In this document: one piece after another, positions 56,511 through 64,000 of the stretch
How the letters are laid out: every line of letters begins with the position of its first letter
How positions within the stretch are numbered: position 1 is the first letter of the stretch
Assembly (NCBI RefSeq): GCF_000739935.1
Contig: NZ_BBJU01000020.1
Coordinates: 62,001-126,000 of the forward strand
Reading direction: 5' to 3'
DNA length: 64,000 nucleotides
Source of the DNA: Agrobacterium rubi TR3 = NBRC 13261
GTDB lineage: Bacteria > Pseudomonadota > Alphaproteobacteria > Rhizobiales > Rhizobiaceae
Notes under the pieces: model-generated
Told to the model about the DNA's origin: nothing
Database searches by the model: none
The model's input: only the letters and a program-made list of their open reading frames with translations
Program-made: the position numbers and the translations under genes

Positions 56511-56534
56511 GAAAAGCCCGACATTCGCCGGGCT
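56511..56534 (-). terminator. Terminator after the upstream BA14K gene
   Basis: Stem AGCCCG / CGGGCT with an 8-nt loop; on the minus strand it is followed by TTTTCC. It lies 17 bp past the stop of the gene at 56551-57039 and separates the two paralogues. Confidence 0.7.
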
Positions 56535-56550
56535 CCTCTAAAATCATGAT

Positions 56551-57039
56551 TTAGTTGGTAACGCACTGTCTGCGCGGACCATTGTTTGGCTGGTACGTGT
56601 TGTCGGAAGCGCGGTACGACCGGTAACGGCTCGCACATTCCTGCTGGTGGCTGCTGCCATAGGATGGACGACCCTGCGATACTGCACCGCCGATGATTGC
56701 GCCGGTGGCAAATGCTGCCAGAGGGAACCACATGCCGTTGTGTTGACGATAGCCCGGACGGCGGTCACGGTAGCCGCGGTGGCCATTGTAATAGCCCTGG
56801 CGATAGGATGGGCGGCGGTAATCGCGGTCGCGGTTACGGAAATCCCTGTTACGGAAATTGCGGTCACGGTAGATGCGACGTCCGTCATACTGCACCTGCA
56901 CGACGTTATCCGTCGTTGTGGTCGTCGACTGGACAGGCTTCGGCATTGGAACTGGGACCTGGAATGCCTGAGACGGCGTAAAGCTCGTCAAAAGCATAAT
57001 AAAAGCTGTCGCAACACTGGTCTTGCGCAAATTCAGCAT
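56551..57039 (-). CDS. BA14K family exported protein, paralogue 1
   Basis: A 162-residue paralogue of the gene at 55829. Signal peptide ends near PSQAFQVP; then Pro/Thr-rich spacer, a low-complexity Arg/Asp/Asn block ([19 protein letters not shown]) and [37 protein letters not shown], ending in the BA14K core [27 protein letters not shown]. The Cys-to-Cys spacing (about 27) is the same in both. GGAGGAAACTC precedes the ATG. Role in envelope is inferred from family. Confidence 0.9.
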   Translation of the reverse strand: MLNLRKTSVATAFIMLLTSFTPSQAFQVPVPMPKPVQSTTTTTDNVVQVQYDGRRIYRDRNFRNRDFRNRDRDYRRPSYRQGYYNGHRGYRDRRPGYRQHNGMWFPLAAFATGAIIGGAVSQGRPSYGSSHQQECASRYRSYRASDNTYQPNNGPRRQCVTN

Positions 57040-57144
57040 GAGTTTCCTCCGTTTATGGAACTACGCGTTGAGACCGCGCTTCGATGACCAACTAACGGGA
57101 AAATCCGATATTGGTTCCATTCTGCAAAATGGAGCCAAGTATAA

Positions 57145-58233
57145 TCAGGCTTCTATTTGTACATCCGTCAAAGGACGCGAGCAGCAGGCGAGAATATAGC
57201 CTTCCTCGATATCTTCATCGAGAATGCCACCATTATGATTCATCTCCACCTCGCCGGAGAGTTTCAGAACACGGCAGGTGCCGCAGATGCCGGATTCGCA
57301 GGCGGCACCGATGCGAACGCCTGCGGCACGCGCCGTCATCAAAATCGTCTGGCCCGGCTGGCATGGCACGTCCTTGCCGGACAGAGTGAAGCCAATTTTA
57401 GCCAGCACTTCACCGTCGTCAGGCAAATCGCTTTCGCCAACAGCCACCGGCATGGCAGGCGAAAAACTTTCCTGATGGTAGCGCGACATATCGAAGTCCG
57501 AGGCATCCAGCATGGAGCGGATGGCGGCCATGAACGGCTCCGGCCCGCAGCAGAACACGGTGCGATCCATGAAGTCATGCGACAGCAGCGCGATCTTGGC
57601 CTTGTCGACCATGCCCTTCAGCCCCGACCAGAGATCGGTGCGACCGCAGTTTTCGACTATGAAACCCAGCGAAAGATTTGGCATGAAGCGGGCGAGATAT
57701 TCCAGTTCGTGCCGGAAAACGATGTCGGAGGGCGAGCGCGAGCAGTTGATGAAGGAGATGTCGCTCTGTGGCGCGCGGTCGCTCATATCGCGCACCATCG
57801 ACATCATCGGCGTGACGCCGGAGCCAGCCGAAATGAACAGATATTTTTCGCCCGGATGGCGCACGTAGGAAAAGTCCCCCAGCGGCCCCAGCGCGCGGAT
57901 ACGCATGCCCGGCTTGAGATTGTCGAACATCCAGCGCGTGCCGACACTGGTCGCCTGCGCCTTGACGGTGACGGCGAGCGCATAGGGACGCGATGGGCTC
58001 GATGACAGCGTATAGGTGCGAAACAGCGGCTCCGGCCCCACCGGCAATTCCAGCGTCACGAACTGGCCCGGCAGATATCGAAACCAGTTGGGACCTTCGG
58101 AGCGAAACAGGAACGTCATCACATCAGGCGTTTCCGGCGTGACCGAAATACATTCCAGCATGTGAAGCTTGTCGCTCCACGGCTTCATCTCGTCGATATG
58201 CTTGTAGGTCGTCTTCATGTTCGTCGCGGTCAT
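57145..58233 (-). CDS. gbcB: Glycine betaine monooxygenase reductase subunit
   Basis: A 362-residue ferredoxin-NAD(P)H reductase: an FAD domain with RTYTLSSSPSRPYALAVTVKAQ, an NAD domain with FISAGSGVTPMMSMVR and VFCCGPEPFM, and a C-terminal [2Fe-2S] ferredoxin (ACESGICGTCRVLKLSGEVEMNHNGGILDEDIEEGYILACCSRP). It passes electrons to the Rieske oxygenase next to it, which demethylates glycine betaine to dimethylglycine. Start overlaps gbcA stop (ATGA). Other Rieske reductases look alike; gbcB is chosen for its partner. Confidence 0.87.
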   Translation of the reverse strand: MTATNMKTTYKHIDEMKPWSDKLHMLECISVTPETPDVMTFLFRSEGPNWFRYLPGQFVTLELPVGPEPLFRTYTLSSSPSRPYALAVTVKAQATSVGTRWMFDNLKPGMRIRALGPLGDFSYVRHPGEKYLFISAGSGVTPMMSMVRDMSDRAPQSDISFINCSRSPSDIVFRHELEYLARFMPNLSLGFIVENCGRTDLWSGLKGMVDKAKIALLSHDFMDRTVFCCGPEPFMAAIRSMLDASDFDMSRYHQESFSPAMPVAVGESDLPDDGEVLAKIGFTLSGKDVPCQPGQTILMTARAAGVRIGAACESGICGTCRVLKLSGEVEMNHNGGILDEDIEEGYILACCSRPLTDVQIEA

Positions 58234-59474
58234 GCGACAGCCGAGAGTTTTTGCTTGTCGCCCGAGAGCCGGTCGATCATGAAATCGGCATACCAGTTCA
58301 CGAACTGCATCACGCCGCCCTCGTCCTCCATCGAATAGGGGCCGGGCTCATAGGCAGGCGAGCGAATGCCGAAGGCGTTTTCCTCGACGATACGGCGGTC
58401 CTGATCGTTGGTCTCGTTCCAGACGTGGGTCAGGTTCTCGATGTCATAATCCACACCTTCCACCGCATCCTTGTGCACCAGCCACTTGGTCGTGACCTGC
58501 GTTTCCTGTGGCCCAAGCGGCAGCACACGGAAGGAAACCAGGTGGTCGCCCAGGAAGTGGTTCCAGGTGGTGGGATAGTGGAACAGAAGCAGTGCACCGA
58601 TATGGTCGATGGTCACGTCATCCGAGAGCGGGCGTCGCACCGCGCGCTTGCCGGACATGGTGTAGCTTTCAGCCTCGCCGATCAGCGGCATGCGCGCCAC
58701 ACGAAACTGGCCCTTGGGGTCGATCTTGAAACGGCTCGGCAGACCCGCAGCTTCGCAGCGCGCCCAGTGGCCGCCGATTTCAGGGTCGCTCGCCCCACCA
58801 TCCGTGCCGGTGACGCTTGGGTTTTCAGGATAGGTACGGCAAAGCTCGGGGTGATTGGCGGCGCAGTGGTAGCACTCGCGGTTGTTTTCCCAAACGAGCT
58901 TCCAGTTGCCCTTTTCGATGATCGTGCTCTCATGGGCGACCTTCGCCTCCCATATGCGGTGCGGCGCCATGTAGGATTCGATCTCGGCACGAACCGGCGC
59001 AAAATCCATCGGCTGTTGCGCCAGACAGATGAAGACGTAACCGGCGACAGATTCACAAGCGATCGGCTTCAGGCCAAAATTTTCCTTGTTGAAATCATCG
59101 CCCATGTGGCGAGCAAACAAAAGCTTGCCATCCAGATCATAAGTCCACTGGTGGTAAGGACAGACGAGGCGGGCGGACTGGCCCTTCTGACTGGTACAGA
59201 CGCGCGACCCGCGGTGGCGGCAGGAATTGTGGAAGGCGCGGATGGTGCCATCCTTGCCGCGCACGATGACAACTGCATATTCGCCGATCTGAACCGTCAG
59301 ATAGGTGCCTGCCTTGGGCACTTCGCAATCATGCGCCACGAACAACCAGTCGCGGTACCAGATGTTTTCCATATCCAGCTGGAAGTAGTCCTGATCCACG
59401 TAGAATGGCTGATCCAGCGTGAAGCCCTCACGACGGTTTTTCAGTTGGCGCAATACGGTTTCACGCAAATCCAT
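58230..59474 (-). CDS. gbcA: Glycine betaine monooxygenase, Rieske oxygenase subunit
   Basis: A 414-residue aromatic-ring-hydroxylating-type oxygenase. Rieske ligands C85-x-H87 and C105-x2-H108 (NSCRHRGSRVC...CPYHQW); the mononuclear iron site is in NWKLVWENNRECYHCAANHPE with two His, the Asp being downstream in the NETNDQD region. Residue 1 taken as ATG at 59472-59474, with GAGG 8 nt upstream; the ATG two codons earlier is too close to that site and a longer frame has none. Glycine betaine is the probable substrate, by family; carnitine monooxygenases are the nearest alternative. Confidence 0.87.
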   Translation of the reverse strand: MDLRETVLRQLKNRREGFTLDQPFYVDQDYFQLDMENIWYRDWLFVAHDCEVPKAGTYLTVQIGEYAVVIVRGKDGTIRAFHNSCRHRGSRVCTSQKGQSARLVCPYHQWTYDLDGKLLFARHMGDDFNKENFGLKPIACESVAGYVFICLAQQPMDFAPVRAEIESYMAPHRIWEAKVAHESTIIEKGNWKLVWENNRECYHCAANHPELCRTYPENPSVTGTDGGASDPEIGGHWARCEAAGLPSRFKIDPKGQFRVARMPLIGEAESYTMSGKRAVRRPLSDDVTIDHIGALLLFHYPTTWNHFLGDHLVSFRVLPLGPQETQVTTKWLVHKDAVEGVDYDIENLTHVWNETNDQDRRIVEENAFGIRSPAYEPGPYSMEDEGGVMQFVNWYADFMIDRLSGDKQKLSAVA

Positions 59475-59573
59475 GGCCATGTCCTCGAAAAGTCGCGGGC
59501 AGCCTTTGGGGCACTCATCCGCGTTCACCTGCAATGATCTAACCATTCGCACCGATCTTCAGCACCACATACA

Positions 59574-59715
59574 GCGACATTGGCTTCCGCATTGGCGACA
59601 AATTGCGACATGCCGCATAAACACATCAGACCGTGATTGTACTTATGAAACAGCGGCTTAATATCCGATTTCCTGAAAAATCCGTCGCAATATGACACAA
59701 GCGCCGCCGTCGCAA
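59574..59715. promoter_or_regulatory. Cluster of GCGACA/GTCGCAA repeats upstream of gbcA
   Basis: GCGACA occurs at 59574, 59595 and 59605 (21 and 10 bp apart); on the other strand its complement-type GTCGCAA occurs at 59684 and 59709 (25 bp apart). Distances near multiples of a helical turn suggest a regulator array serving the divergent gbcA and the gene at 59800. The regulator is not known. The 325-bp gap shows no gene. Confidence 0.4.
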
Positions 59716-59799
59716 TGCTTAACATCCACCATGCCGCAACAAGGAAATCTTAACCCCCCTCTCGTAAAAACATGGGGATAGGCAAAAGGAGGTCTCCCG

Positions 59800-60408
59800 A
59801 TGGAGAAGGGAACGCACATCCGCTATTTCGATGCGAGCGCACGCAAACTGGCTCCCACACGCTCGAAAACTGCCCATTCGGATTTCCTGCGCACCGGTAA
59901 AATCGCCCGCTACGAACAAAAGTGGATACCGCGCGAACCACGCTATCTCACGCATGATGAGGTTGCCGAAATCACCGGCCGCAAGCTTCAGGCCGCCGGT
60001 GAGATGACCCATTCGCGGCTGAATTCCTTCCACGACTCCATTCGTTTTCCGCACATGGTGTTCCATCGCACCATCGAGGAAAGCCCGCATCTGGGCTATT
60101 GCCATGTAACGGCATCCCGCACCAGCTTCGATGCCCGCACGCCGGTGCTGTTTTCATTCTACTTCGCCAACTTCTTTTCCGAACTGTGCGGCGACGAACA
60201 GTTTTTCGAGAATATCGATCCACGCCAGTCGCGCATGTATTTTGCCGTCGCCATGGATATGGCTGGGGACAAGACTGTCAAAATCAACAAATCCATCCAT
60301 CGCGATGGTCTTTTGTTTCGCACCAGCGACCCGAAAATCGCGCTCAAGAACGTGCTGATGCTGGGCACCCGCTCCCACGAAATGCGCGAGTTCATCCGTA
60401 CACTCTGA
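59800..60408 (+). CDS. Conserved hypothetical protein (202 aa)
   Basis: A soluble-looking, basic, aromatic-rich protein with no signal peptide and no membrane helix. Segments seen: THIRYFDASARKL at the start, TGKIARYEQKWIPREPRYLTHDEVAEITGRKLQ, FHDSIRFPHMVFHRT, a FYFANFFSELCGDEQFFENIDPRQSRMYFAVAMDM middle and a basic tail. No enzyme motif recognised. AAAAGGAGGT, a perfect anti-16S match, lies 5 nt before the ATG, implying strong translation. Divergent from gbcA; regulation may be shared. Confidence 0.8.
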   Translation: MEKGTHIRYFDASARKLAPTRSKTAHSDFLRTGKIARYEQKWIPREPRYLTHDEVAEITGRKLQAAGEMTHSRLNSFHDSIRFPHMVFHRTIEESPHLGYCHVTASRTSFDARTPVLFSFYFANFFSELCGDEQFFENIDPRQSRMYFAVAMDMAGDKTVKINKSIHRDGLLFRTSDPKIALKNVLMLGTRSHEMREFIRTL

Positions 60409-60466
60409 AGCTATGGCGCAAACGGCTTTTCAATCGGGCTGAAAACCTCTAAAGGATGCCGCGCGA

Positions 60467-60492
60467 AAGCGTGCCCTTCGGGCGGCACGCTT
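60467..60492 (+). terminator. Hairpin before the Sua5-type gene
   Basis: AAGCGTGCC / GGCACGCTT, perfect 9-bp stem with an 8-nt loop. No T-run follows (GAAAGG), so it may be an mRNA structure or the end of the 59800 gene's transcript. Confidence 0.3.
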
Positions 60493-60509
60493 GAAAGGCT
60501 CAAGCATCC

Positions 60510-61487
60510 ATGGCGCGTCATATTCACATCGACCAAGACCTTGAAACGGCGCTTCGCGACGCCGTCGATGTGCTGTCATCCGGCCATCCCGTCGCCATTC
60601 CCACCGAGACGGTCTATGGCCTTGCTGCCGATGCGACGAACCCTGCCGCCATTACCCGAATTTACGAGACCAAGGGTCGTCCTCAATTCAACCCGCTGAT
60701 CTGCCATATGGCCAGCATCGCGATGGCGGAGGACTATGCGGTTTTCGATCCCATCTCGCATAAGCTCGCGGAAGAATTCTGGCCCGGACCGCTCACCCTT
60801 ATTCTGCCGCTGAAGCCAAATAGCACGATTCATCCGCTGGCTACGGCAGGCCTCGATACGGTCGGCATCCGCATTCCCAAGGGCTTCGCCAGCAATCTGA
60901 TCGCCGCTTTCGGCAAACCGCTGGCAGCACCCAGCGCCAACAGTTCCGGCAGGATCAGCTCCACCAGTGCGGCCCATGTGGAGGCGGATCTGGGCGAAAA
61001 AATCAGCCTTATCATGGACGGCGGCTCAGCATCTGTTGGCGTGGAATCCACCATCGTCAAGGTCGAACAGGACGGCACCGTGCGCCTGTTGCGGCCCGGT
61101 GGATTGGTGGCGGAAGAGATCGAGAGGGTCATCGGCTTCAAGCTCGTTCGTCCGGAAAAGGCCTCCGCCGCCATCGAGGCCCCCGGCATGCTGGCCTCGC
61201 ATTATGCGCCGGGCGCATCCGTGCGGCTGAATGCTGTGTCCGTCGAAAAAGGCGAAGCGCTGATCCGCTTCGGTGGCAAGCCTGTTGCTGGTGAAGAGAA
61301 TGCGGCCATCGTCCTTAATCTCAGCACCAGCGGCGATCTTACCGAAGCCGCGACCAATCTGTTCGATCACCTCAAGACTGCCGATGCCAGCGGTGCTGAT
61401 AGCATCGCCATCACGCCCATCCCGGCTACAGGGCTGGGCGAAGCCATCAACGACCGGCTGGCGCGTGCCGCCGCGCCGCGCCCCTGA
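60510..61487 (+). CDS. L-threonylcarbamoyladenylate synthase (Sua5/YrdC/TsaC)
   Basis: A 325-residue enzyme of the t6A37 tRNA modification pathway. YrdC domain to about residue 200: PIPTETVYGLAADA, KGRPQFNPLICHM, EEFWPGPLTLILP, GIRIPKGFASNLIAAFGKPLAAPSANSSGRISST; then a Sua5 C-terminal domain (APGMLASHYAPGASVRL onward). The two-domain length is the Sua5 type. It uses threonine, made by ThrB and ThrC in this window, bicarbonate and ATP. ATG with AAGGCT upstream. Confidence 0.94.
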   Translation: MARHIHIDQDLETALRDAVDVLSSGHPVAIPTETVYGLAADATNPAAITRIYETKGRPQFNPLICHMASIAMAEDYAVFDPISHKLAEEFWPGPLTLILPLKPNSTIHPLATAGLDTVGIRIPKGFASNLIAAFGKPLAAPSANSSGRISSTSAAHVEADLGEKISLIMDGGSASVGVESTIVKVEQDGTVRLLRPGGLVAEEIERVIGFKLVRPEKASAAIEAPGMLASHYAPGASVRLNAVSVEKGEALIRFGGKPVAGEENAAIVLNLSTSGDLTEAATNLFDHLKTADASGADSIAITPIPATGLGEAINDRLARAAAPRP

Positions 61488-61508
61488 CCCATTCATCCAG
61501 AGGATTTC

Positions 61509-62939
61509 ATGACGATGACCGTTTTGCCCGATGACCTGATCCAGCGTTTCGTCACCATCGTCGGTGAGAAGAATGCCATGCGCGATCAGGCCGATCTCGC
61601 CCCGCATCTGGTGGAAAATCGCGGCCTTTATCAAGGTGCCTCGCCGCTGCTGTTGAAACCAGCCACGACGGGCGAGGTCGCTGCCATCATGAAACTCGCC
61701 AGTGAGACCGGTACGGCCATCGTGCCACAGACCGGCAATACCGGCCTTGTGGGCGGGCAGACGCCACGCAGCGATGCCAGCGACGTTATTCTCTCTCTGG
61801 AACGCATGAGCCGCGTTCGCGATATCGACCCCGTTGCCAATGTCATCGTCGTGGATGGCGGCTGCATTCTCGATTCGGTCCATCAGGCGGCCGACAAGGT
61901 CGAGCGCATGTTTCCGCTGTCGCTGGGTTCGCAAGGCTCGTGCCGCATCGGCGGCAACCTCGCCACCAATGCAGGCGGCACGGCGGTTTTGGCCTATGGC
62001 AATATGCGCCAGCTTTGCCTCGGTCTGGAGGTAGTTCTGCCGACCGGTGAAATCTGGAACGGCCTTCGCCGTCTCAAGAAAGACAATACGGGCTATGATT
62101 TGCGCGATCTGTTCATCGGCTCCGAAGGCACGCTCGGCATCATCACCGGCGCGGTGCTAAAACTGTTTCCCAAGCCCAGAGGGCATCAGGTCGCCTTTGC
62201 GGGTCTCAACTCGCCGCAAGACGCCCTGACGTTGTTTGATCGCGCCTCGACGCTGTGCGGGGCGGCGCTGACCGGTTTCGAGCTGATGCCACGCGTCGGC
62301 ATCGAGTTTACGGTCAAGCATATTCCCGGCGTCCGTGATCCCCTGGAAACGCCGCACCCATGGTACGCGCTGATCGATATCTCGACCTCAGACACGGCAG
62401 AGACTGCGCAGACCATGATCGAAACTCTGCTGGAGCAAGGCTTTGAGGCTGGCATCGTGCAGGATGCGGTCATTGCGTCCTCCGAGGCACAGCGTCAGGC
62501 CCTGTGGCACATGCGCGAGAGCATGTCGGACGCGCAAAAACCGGAGGGCGGTTCCATCAAGCACGATGTGTCCGTGCCGGTTTCGAAAATTCCGGAATTC
62601 ATGGCAGAGGCCGAGGCTGGCGTCCTGCAAGCGATTCCCGGTGCGCGCATCTGCGCCTTCGGCCATCTGGGCGATGGCAATATCCATTACAATATTTCCC
62701 AGCCCGTTGGTGCAGACAAGACAGAGTTTATCGACCGCTGGCGCGAGATCAACCACATCGTGCATGGCATCGTTCTTTCCTACGGCGGTTCGATTTCGGC
62801 TGAACACGGCATCGGTCAGTTAAAGCGTGACGAACTCGCCGATATCCGCCCCGGTATCGAAATGGAACTGATGCGCCGAATCAAAACAGCGTTTGACCCA
62901 GCGGGCGTCATGAACCCGGGCAAGGTCGTTAGTATCTAG
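61509..62939 (+). CDS. FAD-linked oxidoreductase (D-2-hydroxyacid dehydrogenase, GlcD/DLD-like)
   Basis: A 476-residue FAD-binding PCMH protein. PQTGNTGLVGGQTPR is the FAD loop, GSCRIGGNLATNAGG the pyrophosphate-binding part, and FGHLGDGNIHYNISQP with SAEHGIGQLKRDEL the metal/substrate His region. Fits the D-2-hydroxyglutarate/D-lactate dehydrogenase family; glycolate oxidase GlcD is less likely, since no GlcE/F partners are near. GAGGA before the ATG. 21 bp behind the Sua5-type gene, likely one operon. Confidence 0.93.
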   Translation: MTMTVLPDDLIQRFVTIVGEKNAMRDQADLAPHLVENRGLYQGASPLLLKPATTGEVAAIMKLASETGTAIVPQTGNTGLVGGQTPRSDASDVILSLERMSRVRDIDPVANVIVVDGGCILDSVHQAADKVERMFPLSLGSQGSCRIGGNLATNAGGTAVLAYGNMRQLCLGLEVVLPTGEIWNGLRRLKKDNTGYDLRDLFIGSEGTLGIITGAVLKLFPKPRGHQVAFAGLNSPQDALTLFDRASTLCGAALTGFELMPRVGIEFTVKHIPGVRDPLETPHPWYALIDISTSDTAETAQTMIETLLEQGFEAGIVQDAVIASSEAQRQALWHMRESMSDAQKPEGGSIKHDVSVPVSKIPEFMAEAEAGVLQAIPGARICAFGHLGDGNIHYNISQPVGADKTEFIDRWREINHIVHGIVLSYGGSISAEHGIGQLKRDELADIRPGIEMELMRRIKTAFDPAGVMNPGKVVSI

Positions 62940-63380
62940 CGCAAGTTTTATCGCCTCCGTCCAAAAATAGAGCGCCCCGGCAACAATGCCGGGCTCTCAT
63001 GGCGCCGCCTTTTTTTGGGCTACACAGACGTCATCCCCACCCATTTTTGGCTTTCGCGTCTTTCGCAATTGTCGAAAGCGATGTGCCCTGCGCAAGCTGT
63101 TTTCAAGGCGATGCGCGCGGGGACAGCAAGCGCGTTTTCTCCGACTTCATATGACCCTGAAATCCGATGTTGGTACGCAAGCCGCCGCAAACGCTGCCGT
63201 GTCAATTCAGGAATTCGAAACCCTATCGGTCTGCGTTTTGCTAACCATTTGGGAATGCAAAGTTTTCTTAACCTCGATTTTTAAGCTGTCTCGAAGAAGC
63301 AGCCGCTATCTTCTCCCTATCAGAGGACGAAAAGTCCCGGACGAGACCATGAAACGGCTCTCAGGTAAAACAAGGATAGC
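62940..63380 (+). other. Intergenic region, 441 bp
   Basis: Holds a GC-rich hairpin at about 62969-62998 (AGAG..CCGGC / GCCGGG..CTCT) that may end the FAD-oxidoreductase transcript, and a GGAC / GTCC hairpin at about 63324-63336 near the next gene. A 132-codon plus-strand frame at 62986-63384 has biased composition, no ribosome site and no family, so I do not call it a gene. A promoter for the next gene must lie here; I see no convincing -35/-10 pair. Confidence 0.5.
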
Positions 63381-63383
63381 ATG

Positions 63384-63950
63384 ATGACCAACACTGTTCT
63401 GAAGCCCGATTGGGCAGGCGCGACACTCCGGCTCGACCCTACGCGGTTCCCGCAGCAGATCACCTACGGCAAGGACAAGGGTTCAGCCGATATCGCTATC
63501 ACGCTCGACGAGCGCGGCGCAGTCCTTCGCAAGGTTCTCCATTCCAGCGGTCTTCCGCTGTCCTTCGCTCTTCCAGCCCGCGCCTTCAAAGGCGTTGCCG
63601 CCCGCGCCATCGACCATGGTGATGGACAGGTTACCGTGACGCTGGAACTTCACCACGACGACCCGGATTTGTGCATTCCGCTTCTGGTAGCGCATGATCT
63701 GTGCGACATCGCAGCCGATTGGCGCAGCTGGTCTGAAGCCTATCGCATTCCCATGCTGATGGTAGAAGCCGATGGCGTTGCCCGTCCGCTGGAAGATCAT
63801 CTCGGCCATGTCAGAACAAAGGCAACGCGCCAGCGCCGCCGCCACTCCTATTTCGCAGAGCGCCGCCCCCGCTTCCTCGTGCGCCGCAGCACGGGATCGC
63901 TTGGCATGACCATGCGCATCCAGGGCAAGGAAATCATCGCCCGCAGCTGA
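63384..63950 (+). CDS. DUF6101-like conserved protein
   Basis: A 188-residue rhizobial protein. GATLRLDPTRFPQQITYG opens it, followed by ITLDERGAVLRKVLHSSGLPLSFALPARAFKGVAARAI, HHDDPDLCIPLLVAHDLCDIAADWRSWSEAYRIPMLMVEADGV and a very basic tail (RRRHSYFAERRPRFLVRR). The order fits DUF6101 as I recall it; function unknown. The second of two adjacent ATGs (63384) has AAGGA 7 nt upstream, the first only 4. The following 50 bp to the window end hold nothing recognisable. Confidence 0.75.
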   Translation: MTNTVLKPDWAGATLRLDPTRFPQQITYGKDKGSADIAITLDERGAVLRKVLHSSGLPLSFALPARAFKGVAARAIDHGDGQVTVTLELHHDDPDLCIPLLVAHDLCDIAADWRSWSEAYRIPMLMVEADGVARPLEDHLGHVRTKATRQRRRHSYFAERRPRFLVRRSTGSLGMTMRIQGKEIIARS

Positions 63951-64000
63951 TCCTCCACTGTTGCGGACAAAACGACAAACCCGGCATGTCGAAAGACACC

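Noticed and set aside
58251..59537. 428-codon plus-strand frame opposite gbcA
   Set aside because: gbcA carries an intact Rieske centre; the opposite frame is its shadow.
63241..63275. CtrA-like TAACCAT and TTAA pair upstream of the DUF6101-like gene
   Set aside because: TTAA spacing is 9, not 7, and the half site is a common heptamer.
62986..63384. 132-codon plus-strand frame in the 441-bp gap
   Set aside because: No ribosome site, odd composition, ends inside the next gene's start; no family seen.

Overview
The window is a chromosomal segment of an alphaproteobacterium of the Rhizobiaceae, most like Agrobacterium/Rhizobium. The grounds are the protein families seen (BA14K, DUF1344, IalB, MEMO-less RibB with a degenerate RibA half, ChpS/PemK pair, rhizobial-type CtaC-CtaD-CtaB-CtaG-CtaE locus), GC-rich coding sequence, and two kinds of rhizobial palindromic intergenic repeats. 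No tRNA, rRNA, CRISPR array, prophage or insertion sequence was seen. Almost every base is accounted for by about 66 protein genes, mostly housekeeping.

Layout. 1-1.8 kb: end of a HAD phosphatase, a toxin-antitoxin pair and a lipoprotein. 2-8.3 kb (+): threonine synthase, M16 protease, GNAT acetyltransferase and a 7TM GGDEF/EAL protein. 8.2-12 kb: a zinc metallopeptidase, CsbD, AlgH, a DsbD-like periplasmic protein and a peroxiredoxin. 12.2-14.9 kb (+): a zinc-type ABC importer (troCBA) behind a 29-nt palindromic operator and a tiny membrane ORF that overlaps troC. 15-24.6 kb (-): the aa3 cytochrome c oxidase locus ctaC-ctaD-ctaB-coxF-ctaG-ctaE, followed by DUF983-surf1-ispH-thrB-rnhA. An FNR/FixK-like box sits in the ctaC leader.

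24.9-33.5 kb: IalB-type secreted protein, tldD, GrpB, a glyoxalase-fold protein, a HAD phosphatase, a MazG-like pyrophosphatase, pdxH, a lipoprotein, an atypical DnaJ, fabI, a histidine phosphatase and a DUF1344 protein. 33.8-39.3 kb (+): a second large GGDEF/EAL protein, aroC and ribB. 39.4-47 kb: a YcaQ-like glycosylase, the biotin importer bioMNY, a histone-deacetylase-like hydrolase, xseB, a pirin and dxs. 47-51.4 kb: a chemoreceptor, tlyA and an RlmD-like methyltransferase.

51.5-64 kb: a small secreted protein, an enoyl-CoA hydratase/acyl-CoA dehydrogenase operon behind an ACGT-N2-ACGT operator, a ZntB-like transporter, two tandem BA14K proteins, the glycine betaine demethylase gbcAB, an unrecognised gene with a perfect Shine-Dalgarno sequence, a Sua5-type tRNA t6A enzyme, an FAD-linked 2-hydroxyacid dehydrogenase and a DUF6101-like protein.

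Genes that work together: thrB and thrC (threonine), the cta cluster with surf1 (terminal oxidase assembly), troCBA (zinc), bioMNY (biotin), gbcAB (betaine catabolism), ispH and dxs (isoprenoids), tlyA with the RumA-type gene (rRNA methylation). The most interesting material is regulatory: the tandem 11-mer ahead of the antitoxin, the zinc operator plus small ORF, the FNR-like box in the oxidase leader, the ACGT dyad, the GCGACA repeats upstream of gbcA, and a 111-bp palindromic element found twice, each time between convergent genes.
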